Positions 43,844-53,064 of a stretch of 64,000 nucleotides of DNA are shown here, in pieces (position 1 is the first letter of the stretch; every line of letters starts with the position of its first letter). The stretch lies in NCBI GenBank assembly GCA_025449115.1, contig JAHLKC010000010.1:1-64000 (forward strand), written 5' to 3'. Both the position numbers and the translations under genes were made by a program. The notes under the pieces were generated by a model. The model saw only the letters and a program-made list of their open reading frames with translations, had not been told where the DNA came from and did no database searches. This stretch comes from Chytridium lagenaria. Taxonomy: Eukaryota; Chytridiomycota; Chytridiomycetes; Chytridiales; Chytridiaceae.

Positions 43844-46328
43844 ATGGCGGGTAAGTGTAGCCAGTATTTTCTGCATATTTATTCATCCCAATTAATGTGT
43901 CTTATTTAAAACAGGCGATATGAAGAGATCATCAACTTCCGACAGCGACAGCTTCCTGTTTTCAAATGAGCTTGGAGCAAGATCATTCTCGGCGGGTCTT
44001 TTTGGACGAGCGCCTTCCAATGCAGGTCTCTACCCAACCATAGCAACTTCTTCGAGTTCAGCGAGCGTGAACCTCATGACACAAACTCTTCTCGATTGGG
44101 AGGGTGGTCGAAGCGCAGAACGGATCGCCAACATGGCGTCATCTGAAGAAATTGCTGCATCCAATGCTGCTCGTCAGAACGAAGCAGCTCAAAATGCGCA
44201 TGGAGGCGGTGTGATGGAGCATCATGGGGATGGAAAGCCAGGAAAGCGATGCAATCGAATTCCATTGGATCTCCAGCGTCTCGTTTGGCTTCGTCTGGGG
44301 GATTTTTTGCTCACACGACAGAGGGTCCTTCATCTTCTAGCCGAATTCTGAATGAGCAAAAATCCATGTCAATGCATTCGGCAAAGGCTCAGGATCCGTC
44401 TGACTTGCATTCAGGATTTGGTCATCATCCCGCGTTTATGAATGACATGAAGTTATCGTCACGGATTCCTCGTGGAAAGGAGGATTTTCACAGCGGTGAC
44501 GCTATTGTCTCTATGGCTGATATTCTTCCTGCTGAAGGACCTTGTATCCCACTTCCTACTGGTCAATCATCAAGGAAGGCGTCATCGTCTTCCAAGATAC
44601 GTTCGGAAAAAAGATCAAGTGTGGCTATTCATAACGCAAAGTCGTATCCGTTGGAGCCACGAATGACTCAGTCGTCATTGGAGGATAGACCGAGTTACCT
44701 TCTGAGAGACCGTCTTTCGCATGAGTCGATTTCGTTGCACGGTGACCACCATGGCCACCATCAACTAGGACTTTCATCTTCTGATACGATGACGGCCTCA
44801 ACACTTATCACGTCATCAAAGTCTGATGTCTCACCCATGGAACGTCACCACCAACATATTCAGCATTTGCCGACACCATCTCACTCTCAGAACCATCAAT
44901 CATCCACTCACCCACGGTCTATGCACGGCCAGTCCTCCATGCTCCACGAACACCCAGTCTCCATAGCCTTCCGCCAAAACTCTGATCTCTCCGCCGTCAG
45001 CCTCATGTCCGACTCCACCGCCGTTATGCTTGACGACCCCAACTCAGCAGCCGCAGCATCAAGCTCAACACACCCATCCTCAGTCATCAAGTCCGAAGCT
45101 CTCATGAACGTTCGCTCCATCTCGTCCATCTCTCTTGACCCCCAGTTTGACGATAGCCTTGGACAATCGTCTCATTCTCTGCAAAGCGCCGCAGCCGCAG
45201 CCGCGGCAAACTCTGGCGGCGCGCCGACGACCAAACACAAGAGAGAAAGGAACAAGACGCATACCCCACGTCCGTCAAACTCTTTCATCCTTTATCGTCG
45301 CGAAAAACACGCAGAGATCATGTCACAGTATAAAGGCGCTAAAGCCTTGAACAATAACGTCATATCAAAAATTGTCGCGACAATGTGGAGGCAAGAGGAG
45401 CCAGATGTGAAGGCAAAGTACGCGGCAAAGGCTGAGGAGGAGAAAAAGGCTCATATGTTGAAATACCCCGACTACAAGTACCGCCCCAGAAAGAGCCCGC
45501 AAAAAAAGTGGCGTGAAGGGTGTTTTACAGAAACCAGGGAACTTGAATCCAATGGGTGGAGTTGTCCCAGTGTCATTGGGTATGGCCATGTCTGATAATC
45601 AAAATGGTTCGTACCAGCCCAGACAACTCTTACTGTCTCCTGGGACGCATTACCAGCAACCCCTACACCCTTATCCCACTATCGATATGGCTGGCGCTGC
45701 AGGTTGGCCATCACCTTACGACACGCGGTACCACCCGATTCAGCATCATCTGTACTCCACTCCAATCCACTCTCAACAAATGGATCAAGTTCCATCCATG
45801 CAGCTTTACAACAACAACTACGACCCGCTTGGCTCAGAAGACATCATGGGGGGTGGCAGTCCTTTCTTCCAAAACGCTCAATCCAACCCGAGTCCCAGCT
45901 TCACCTATCACTCTACAGCCAACACAGACCCACAGCAGGAATTCCAAAGATCTTCATTCCAACCCCAAACGGAATCTCCGCAACCCGGTCAACCGTCTTA
46001 CACTCAACTTCTCCACCCTTACGCTCACCACAAACCTCACCATCGGGATCCTACCATCGCGCTTCCCGCTGACCAGGCATCATCGTCGTCTTCGTCAACG
46101 ACGTCCGGAAGAAGACATGACGCCATGTCGCGTGATGATGTTTCTGCCGTGGGTGGAGGTGTAGGTGAAGACACGGATGGAATGACGGGAGGTTATCAGT
46201 ACAGTCCTTGGAGCCATCCCAGAACCCCGTCTGGGACAACATGGCCTTGCCGTAAACCCTCACTTCCCCTTCTTTTTTATTATTTTCTGTTCCTTCACAA
46301 AAGCACCACTTACATAATCTTTGTTTAG
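43844..46328 (+). CDS. MATA-type HMG-box transcription factor (frame broken)
   Basis: A seven-base first coding exon (43844-43850, ATGGCGG) joins over a 64-base intron to exon 2 at 43915, giving MAGDMKRSSTSDSDSFLFSN. The long N-terminus is Ser/His-rich. The HMG box (about 45255-45495) reads HTPRPSNSFILYRREKHAEI, MSQYKGAKALNNNVISKIVA, TMWRQEEPDVKAKYAAKAEE, EKKAHMLKYPDYKYRPRK. This has the Pro-Arg-Pro-x-Asn-x-Phe start and PDYKYRPRK end typical of SOX/MATA-class sequence-specific boxes rather than the HMGB type. The C-terminus is Gln/Pro/Ser-rich, like activation domains. One base is lost near 44245 and one near 45505 in an A run. The last codons shift again and a frame ending NPVWDNMALP-stop (about 46257) may be the true end. 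In fungi such boxes occur in mating-type, Ste11-like and other developmental regulators; which type this is cannot be told here. Confidence 0.8.
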
Positions 46329-47213
46329 TGTACACTTCTTGTTTTTGTCCCCGGACTTCTTAACCTCGTCCATCATCTTGAGGTTCAAATCCATCCCCCC
46401 CACAATCCCTCTTTTCTGCATCATTGTTTAAATCGTATCCACCCAAAAACGCATCCTTTTTTTCGTTATTGCACAAAACCCCCTAATGTTCAAAAAAGCC
46501 TTCATGTTTTTTTTTCTGTGGCTCGGATCCTTGCCTCGAAGTGTTTTGTTCAAATCTCCCCTTCTCAACCCAAATCCCCTGCATAAAGAAGATAATTGGC
46601 ATACATAAAGCGCACGAAATAAATGTATAAAATAGGTTCTCTTTAAGCATGAGAGTCTATAATTATTCTTAGCAGCTTTGCCAACGTATTTAACAATCTG
46701 GCCATGTGTATTCAATAGTCCGCTCTCGTCATTTTTTATTATCTCTTCCTTTCTTCACCTACGCCTTCAAAACAAAAATCAGACAAAAACAGCAGACGTG
46801 TCGTGTCGGCTTTAGACTATGAATGAAAGTGTTGTTTATTTGGTTATGATTGTAACGCGCTTTGTTCGCTCATTTCCTATTGCTTCATTTGAAGCGTGCG
46901 CAGTAGCCGACTTCCCCTTACTCTAAATCTTCAGGTTCTCCACCCATTCGCATGATAGGACTTGGGTACATACTTTGACGTTATGGGGTTCTTGGACTGA
47001 ACAGAGTTTGGAACATGGATCCATCTTAAGATAATCGGCGATTTGGGACAGTGTAGGATAGAACTGCTACAAATTTACTTAAGAGATACATCCTTTTATC
47101 AAAAACTGATGGTAGAGTTTCGAGCATAATCGGCCTTTCATCCTCGCACCACCCTCTCAAGTGGACGCAAAACTTGTCTCAAAATCACAAGTCGCAAAAA
47201 AAAAGCGAAAACC
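46329..47213. other. Intergenic region
   Basis: No gene is supported. The 95-codon minus-strand frame at 46428-46715 has no recognisable feature. Confidence 0.45.
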
Positions 47214-48062
47214 ATGCTGTCCACAATGATGCGGGCATCATCACCACACCCTCTCCGTATAGTCACAACCACCCTCATCCGTTCCATTACCACCATCCCC
47301 TCATCCTTCATCGCCGTTACCCCCCGCCTTCTCACGTCCATCCATATCATCAATTGTACCGATGCAAGTCCGTGGAATGGTCAAAATGCCGATAGAGAAT
47401 TGGAAGTTGGGAAGGGAGTACTTGGCGCCCGCAATGGAAGAGAAGAAGCAGACGTTTGTACCGAAATCTAGAGGTGTGGTTTGCTTATTTTTGTTTGTTT
47501 TTTATGGACGGGGTGTGGAGATCCCTTTGTCTTTTGGAGGCATTTTGCCTTAGTTATACGGAGGTTTTGTTGTGCTTATTCCGTTCCGTTTCTTCTTGAC
47601 TCCCGGTGGTTCATGGTTGATCCGTTTATTTTTCTTAAATCTACATTACTCATAAAATTCTGCCTTTTCTCACTCGATTTTCCTTTCGTTCCACTTTTTT
47701 ATTTATAGTTTTTTGATATGTTTGTTCTTTTTACAACGCGAACAGCATCATCCTTCTGCGTCTCACTATGTTTCTACTGTATTGATTTAACTTGGCTCTT
47801 CCATTTCCAGGAGACATTATCGACCCCAAATCCTTCCTCACCGCCATCGGCCGCGGCTGCGCAGACTATGCCCCCAAATTTACTTCCTGGGACCACCTCT
47901 TCCTCGCAACCACCGACGAAATGGCCACCACCCTCGCGATTCCGACAAAAGCCCGTAAATATATTCTTGGATGCGGAATGGTTCAAGAGAGGGAGAGATC
48001 CTTATCACGTGAGGATTCCAAAGAGGGCAAAGAAATACTTGAAGTTGAGGGGAGCATTTTAA
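47214..48062 (+). CDS. Mitochondrial small-subunit ribosomal protein mS41 (IGR motif; Fyv4-like)
   Basis: Exon 1 (47214-about 47471) starts MLSTMMRASSPHPLRIVTTT. This Arg/Ser/Thr-rich, acid-free start fits a mitochondrial targeting sequence. After a one-base change near 47381 it continues MPIENWKLGREYLAPAMEEK and KQTFVPKSR. A GTGTGG donor and an acceptor at about 47810 (ttccag) lead to exon 2: GDIIDPKSFLTAIGRGCADY, APKFTSWDHLFLATTDEM, LAIPTKARKYIL. This is the IGR motif (F-L-x-x-IGRGC..x..K(F)..W..L) that defines the mS41/FYV4 family of the mitoribosome. A further one-base change near 47963 gives AEWFKRGRDPYHVRIPKRAK and the stop at 48062. It is convergent with COX12, another mitochondrial gene, about 400 bases away. 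Confidence 0.8.
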
Positions 48063-48459
48063 GTTGGAGAGGTTGAAGAGGGAAGGGAAGGCATGAGGAG
48101 TGCGTGGGGGATATTAATGATGAATAGTGGTGCGTAGAATAAATGTTATCAGTACCTAAACCCTAACCCAAAGCAACTTTTTAAACGGAACGTCTCAAAC
48201 AAGACCACACACGAACCGAAATATAACGAGAAACCATAAAAACAATTTTATTTCTCAATGACAAGACAAATAAAAAAGAAGGATGCAGAGTGCAACGTCT
48301 TTCGAATAACCAATAAAACAACACAGTAAAGAAAATAAGGGAACTTTAAGACCCTAGCGACTCAAAAACATTTTTCTATCATCCCAGTTGACGTCTTGGG
48401 GAAGGAGAATGTAAAAAACGAGCAACATAGAGACCAACGGAATATGTTTTCGAACTCGT

Positions 48460-49389
48460 TTAGTGGTGCTCCTCAGAGTGCTTTTTCTCGTAAAGGGCGG
48501 GGAAGACACCGGCCTCTCTTTGCTCGTCCCACTTCTCAACCTTTACAAGACAAACGTTAAGAACAATAAAGAACAATAAGTGCAAATAACGTCCATAAAG
48601 TATATAAGCCAAATAGACGAAAAGTAATTAAACAATAAAAGGGGAAAGAAAACTCACCCATTTGATGGGGCAAATGGAGTTGTAGACGGACTTGAACTGC
48701 TTGCAAGGAGCGTACTCGTCACCTTTAGCGCTCACGCACTTGAAGTAGTCGACATAGTTCTGCCAGCAGTTCTTGGTCTAATAATAAGGGACAGCGAGTC
48801 AGCATATTACCATATGCAAGGCAGGTTCCCGAAAACGATCATCTAAAATCCCCAAAATTCGCATCTCTTTCAATTCTCGACACAAAACTGTCCGTATGCA
48901 TCTTGAAAACTAACAATCCCCTCTGTTGATCGCCTTAAACCCCCACCATTCCTTAATGTTCAAATCCTCGAAAGCCATTTTCACTTTCTTTTCTGCATTA
49001 AAAAGGTCCGCTCACCTGGTTCATGTTGGGGAACCTAGCATCGAAGCTGGCAGTCTATATAAATATCATATCCGTCCATTTCGTAAGGAGCCGAGCAAGC
49101 CAAACAAGCAATTCCAAAAGGTAGCCATCCATATCCGAAGCAAAGGTTTAATGGTTCGCCGCAAAGTCCATCGTTGAAAGGAAGAAGAGCGTTGCCAGAT
49201 CCCGATGAGTCATTATCGTTCGTTTTGTCAATTTTCCAGGAGAAGAAGTGAAGGAAGTAAAAACAGTTAGCCCTGCACCAAACCATTCAAATGATCGAAG
49301 ATCTGATATCTCCAAAAAGATGAACGAAGTGACGATGCAGCGATAGCGGCGGGGTCGACTGTGCGTACCTTGATGTTGAACTCGCTCAT
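48460..49389 (-). CDS. COX12: Cytochrome c oxidase subunit 6B (COX12)
   Basis: Four exons give an 86-residue protein without any break: MSEFNIK, TASFDARFPNMNQ, then TKNCWQNYVDYFKCVSAKGD with EYAPCKQFKSVYNSICPIKW, and VEKWDEQREAGVFPALYEKK ending HSEEHH. The paired CX9C (C-WQNYVDYFK-C) and CX10C (C-KQFKSVYNSI-C) motifs form the two disulfides of this intermembrane-space subunit, imported by the Mia40 route. It stabilises complex IV at its outer face. The start at 49389 gives the usual length. Exons: about 49389-49369, 49050-49012, 48777-48661 and 48541-48460, with donors GTACGC, GTGAGC and GTGAGT. Confidence 0.95.
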
Positions 49390-50276
49390 GGTTTCGGGAG
49401 TAGGGGGAAATTGAGGAGGTGAACTGAAAAAGTAGAAAAAATTGAGCCTGAAATCTTTTCTGACTCGGAGTGAGGCCTGTAGGACAGACTGATGCCGTCA
49501 TGCTCGTCACCAGTGGATGCCGTTTATGCCTTGTCTCGCTATCGCTGTCAATTCACTTCATGGCAAAAGACCATGCCACGTCGTTGTTGCGCATTTGTTT
49601 CGTGATAGGAATACCATGTAGTGAACTGTATATGTACGTAGACTGGAACAGATAGAGGATACTCTTTGGTTGAGTAACATTAAGCTTCTTCCGTGCAATG
49701 AAAACGATGCTTCTTCAATGAAAACGATGCTTCTTCAATGATTCGAGCTAGAGGATATCTCATGCTAGTCTTTTATTCTCTGTTAAAACATGTCTGTTAC
49801 AGACAAGATTAAGAAAGCCAAATCTGAAGCTTTTACCGTATAAATCACGTCGATAAAGAAAATCACGTCGATAAAGAAAAGTCAAACGAATGTTTTTTAG
49901 ACTTTATGTACTGACAAAAGAGAAGAGAGAAAACCTCAAATAAAAAAGAATATTGGAAAGTAAAAATTATACTCTTGAACAGATTATAAAAAGTCTTTAC
50001 TACTCGAGTGCTAAAGAGTCGGAGAAAATATAAACCCTCATTTAGAGATCAAAGAATGTTACAAAAAACGGCAAAGACGTAAGGAATTGACTTGCTCATC
50101 ATATCGTAATTTGTTAGTTAACAGGACGATTTTATTGCTTTAACAAAATGACATGACTATTGGCCGGTATAGATGTTCTTGTGGCTATTATTTTTGACAT
50201 ACATAAAAGGCCATGTTTGACGCTCTTTCTAAGTCCTCATCATGTTCAAGTATAACTCAGATATTGGGTGAAGAAG
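49390..50276. other. Intergenic region with two short tandem duplications
   Basis: No gene is visible. Tandem pairs occur at about 49696-49738 (cttcttcaatgaaaacgatg unit) and 49846-49880 (aaatcacgtcgataaagaa unit). Confidence 0.5.
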
Positions 50277-50750
50277 GTCTTGATGCAAAAGGAGCCCTAT
50301 ACTTCATCCGTCTGCCCTTGCGAATTGAAGTTGTAAGTAGAATCATTTATTATTATAATTGCTGCTCTGTACCAACCGACTCCAAATTATAACAGAGGGA
50401 ACCTGGAAAAGGTTCGAGGTCAAGGAGGACCACAAGGCTCCACTATCCACTCTGTGTTGAGCTGCAAAAGCTGCTTCACATTATGGAATCGGGATGTTCT
50501 TGGTGCCCTCAACATTATGCGATGTTGCATTATGGTCGCAATGGGCCATAATTACCCCTTGCATAAGGGCCTTCCCATGCGCCCCAAAGACGACGAACCC
50601 TTATCCGTAGAGTGTCGCCCTCACCAGATGATGGGCGAGAAAGCTTTGGCGGGCCATGAAAATGGCATAAGCTCCCGAAGTAAAAAGAATAACCCTCTTA
50701 ATTTCATGATGGCCATCCATAAACTCACCGTCTCCCGGTGTGTGGTGTGA
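50277..50750 (+). pseudogene. Fanzor/TnpB-like nuclease C-terminal relic
   Basis: Two exon-like pieces together read as the end of a TnpB/Fanzor protein. The first (50277 on) gives VLMQKEPYTSSVCPCELKL just before a GTAAGT; this is the first half of the zinc ribbon (TS-x-x-C-x-x-C form, slightly shortened to CPC). After an acceptor near 50395 and a frame change, the second gives VLSCKSCFTLWNRDVLGALN and IMRCCIMVAMGH. The pair C-x-x-C and the motif NRD-x-x-x-A-x-NI are the second half of the ribbon and the last catalytic Asp of the RuvC domain. It then runs to a stop at 50750. The rest of the RuvC fold is not found upstream, so this is a truncated element. Eukaryotic Fanzor proteins are RNA-guided nucleases carried by transposons. 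IS605/IS607-type TnpB relatives are the alternative. Confidence 0.6.
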
Positions 50751-51965
50751 GGGTCCAATTCAAGAACTCTGATGTGTTTTCTTCAATTCAGAAAAAAAAA
50801 ATCCGCTCGCCACAAGTGGCATCGAGCTTGGCGAAAAGGCGTAGAGGCGTCCACGACGACCACAAGGTCACAACAATCTAAAAATGTCATGGAGCCATGA
50901 CGCCGTCAAAGCAAGTGTGCCGAAACACCGACAAAGATTGATGGAAGGCGTGATGAGAGGATGAAGGGCAAAAGGGAAATGAAGGGAAGACGAAGGGCGT
51001 TGATGGAGATCCACTTGGAGGAGAAAGGGGGCCACAAAAAAATGGTTTCCCGACGACAAACAAGCAATCAACAGCTTTTTAATTAGAAGGGGGTTTTAAT
51101 CAATTTTCATAGCAACTGCTTTACTAGCATGACCGCCCCCTCCTCCCTATTACCCTTGAAGGTTTGGCTGAGCGACCGACCCTGGCGCCTTGAGTCCGTG
51201 AGCAAACCTTCGTCCTTCAAACGTAATCACATTTCAGGGCTTTGAGCTTTTGACCCTCCGGCCCACCTCCGGCGGCAGACAAAAAGTCTAAAAAACACTC
51301 CGGCCCTGGCCTTTCAAGGACAATTACTGGATCCAGGCCCTTCCTTTGACTTGCCACGAAAGCACAACGTTCAGGGTGTTTTGGAGGCAAAAAATAAAAA
51401 GAAAAAATTGAGCGACAAAGCCTCCATACTGCCACTGAAGCACAAAGGGAAAACCTGAGGCCCAGGAGGGCAGCATGACACTCCCCATGGGAAAGGCCAG
51501 GGCCACCTTCATTTGGGACACAACGGGCGTTCTGTCATCATGCAAGAGGATCACCTCGGACGCCGTGCAGCCGTGTCCAAGAAAGATGCGGATAATTGGG
51601 GAGAGTAAAACATGATGACAGCAGATCTGTTGCTGTCTTGAAACTGGACGCGGAGCCAATGACGCTTTCTTCAAAGAAAAAAGATGCATGACCATCAGCG
51701 AGCCAGTGAGGTTTTTGGGTAGCTTTAAAAAGTTGGGATCATGAAATCTATTCTATAACTCGCTTATGAAACGAGGAAACAGCGCCAGCTACATTCGCGT
51801 AAAGACATAATTTACAGGGCCTGCGATAACAAAAAAAACCATATGCAATTTGAAAGGGGGATCATGGTTGGAACAAGGATCGAGAAAAGGAGAAGGTTGT
51901 ATGGGAAAAATGATAATGATGTGGGGATAATAAATACAATATGTAGAGACCATAACGGGATCAAG
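50751..51965. other. Intergenic region
   Basis: No gene is supported on either strand. It may hold remaining parts of the Fanzor-like element, but no terminal repeats are evident by eye. Confidence 0.4.
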
Positions 51966-53064
51966 CTAAAAAACCCCAACAGATCCAATGGGGAAGGCCA
52001 TGACGCCGCGCACCTGCTGCAACCAGTCGCCATACTGATAAGGGTCAACAAACACATCGTACTTTAACGCGCACAAAAGCCCAGTTCTTGAGTGACGCGG
52101 CAAACTGTGCAGAAGGGAGTGACGCGATCTTTGACCAGGATCTCATGGAGAGAGCTGTATCAACAAGCATGGATTCGGCGAGAATGAGACCAGCGAGGAT
52201 GAGATGTTCCGGGTTGGGTGGAGCTGGGAGGTGGGTAGAGGAGAATGGGGAGGAGGTGGTGGTTGATAGCGCGTGGAGGGAGGCGTCCAGGAGACGTGAG
52301 GCGTAGAGAAGGGCGAGGGTTGTGGTGTGAACGGGGATGCGACCGTAAAAGATGGCGCGGTAGACTATCGCGTAGATGCGGTGAAAGGTTTTTGGGTCGA
52401 CGAGGGAAGGTGGGAGGGCGAAAAAGTTTGTGGTGGGAGTTGAAGGGGACGGTTGTTGGAGTGGGGTATTGAATTTGTTGAACGCGGCTGTAGGGGCGAA
52501 TATTTTTGATGGAGGGGAGGATTCTGGGGATGGAGGGAATCTCATTGAAGAAGAAGAGTGGGCAGACGTGGGAGTTGTGATGAAAGCTGACGACGGGTTA
52601 GATGTTGGTGCAAAGCCAGCTGCTGATGATGATGACGATGAAGATGATGCGTGACTCGCGGGAATGTTTGCTGCGGTAAAGGATCCCGTGTTTTGGCTTA
52701 ATGTGGATATTCCGTAAGGGTCTGGTGATGGCAATGGGGTGGCAAGGTGACGGCGATACATGGGATGTCGTTCCATCCGAAAAACAAACATTCTCAGCAT
52801 AGTCGTTGCCATGCAAGCAAGTTGGTGAATCAGGTCGGGTGCTACTTCTGGAGATGAAACTGTGGTGGGAGACGCTGTTTGATGTGACTCTGGTAGATTT
52901 CTTGTCTGCACGTTCAAGGTCGCCGTCGATGCTGTCGGGACGTCAAGCTCCTTTGATGTCATATCAACGCCGCTGTCCATTCTCTGCGGTTGGTGGTGGT
53001 GCTGCTGCTGCTGGTAGTATTGTGGTTGTTGGGGAATATCGTTCGAAACTGCTACACACTCCAT
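51966..53064 (-). CDS. Cyclin of the Pho85/PCL-like type (frame changes at the end)
   Basis: These cyclins bind and activate a CDK (Pho85 type) and set its targets. The ATG at 53064 begins MECVAVSNDIPQQPQYYQQQ, a Gln/His-rich head. Then PDLIHQLACMATTMLRMFVF is an N-terminal helix, followed by a long Ser/Pro/Thr-rich insert. The cyclin box follows: KTFHRIYAIVYRAIFYGRIP, TTTLALLYASRLLDASLHAL, PEHLILAGLILAESMLVDTA and LSMRSWSKIASLPSAQFA. The first frame stops early at 52045, but after two missing bases (near 52085 and 52065) the expected last helices appear: TQELGFCA, then LKYDVFVDPYQYGDWLQQV and a stop at 51966. The pattern L-x-YDVFV-x-P-x-Y-x-x-W is characteristic of PCL/Pho80 cyclins. No intron is visible. 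Confidence 0.7.

Noticed and set aside
43483..43854. 123-codon hydrophobic plus-strand frame before the HMG gene
   Set aside because: Composition reflects AT-rich leader sequence; only its last seven bases fit as a coding exon joined to the HMG gene.
46378..46392. ggttcaaatcc resembling a tRNA B box
   Set aside because: No A box, acceptor stem or cloverleaf can be formed around it.
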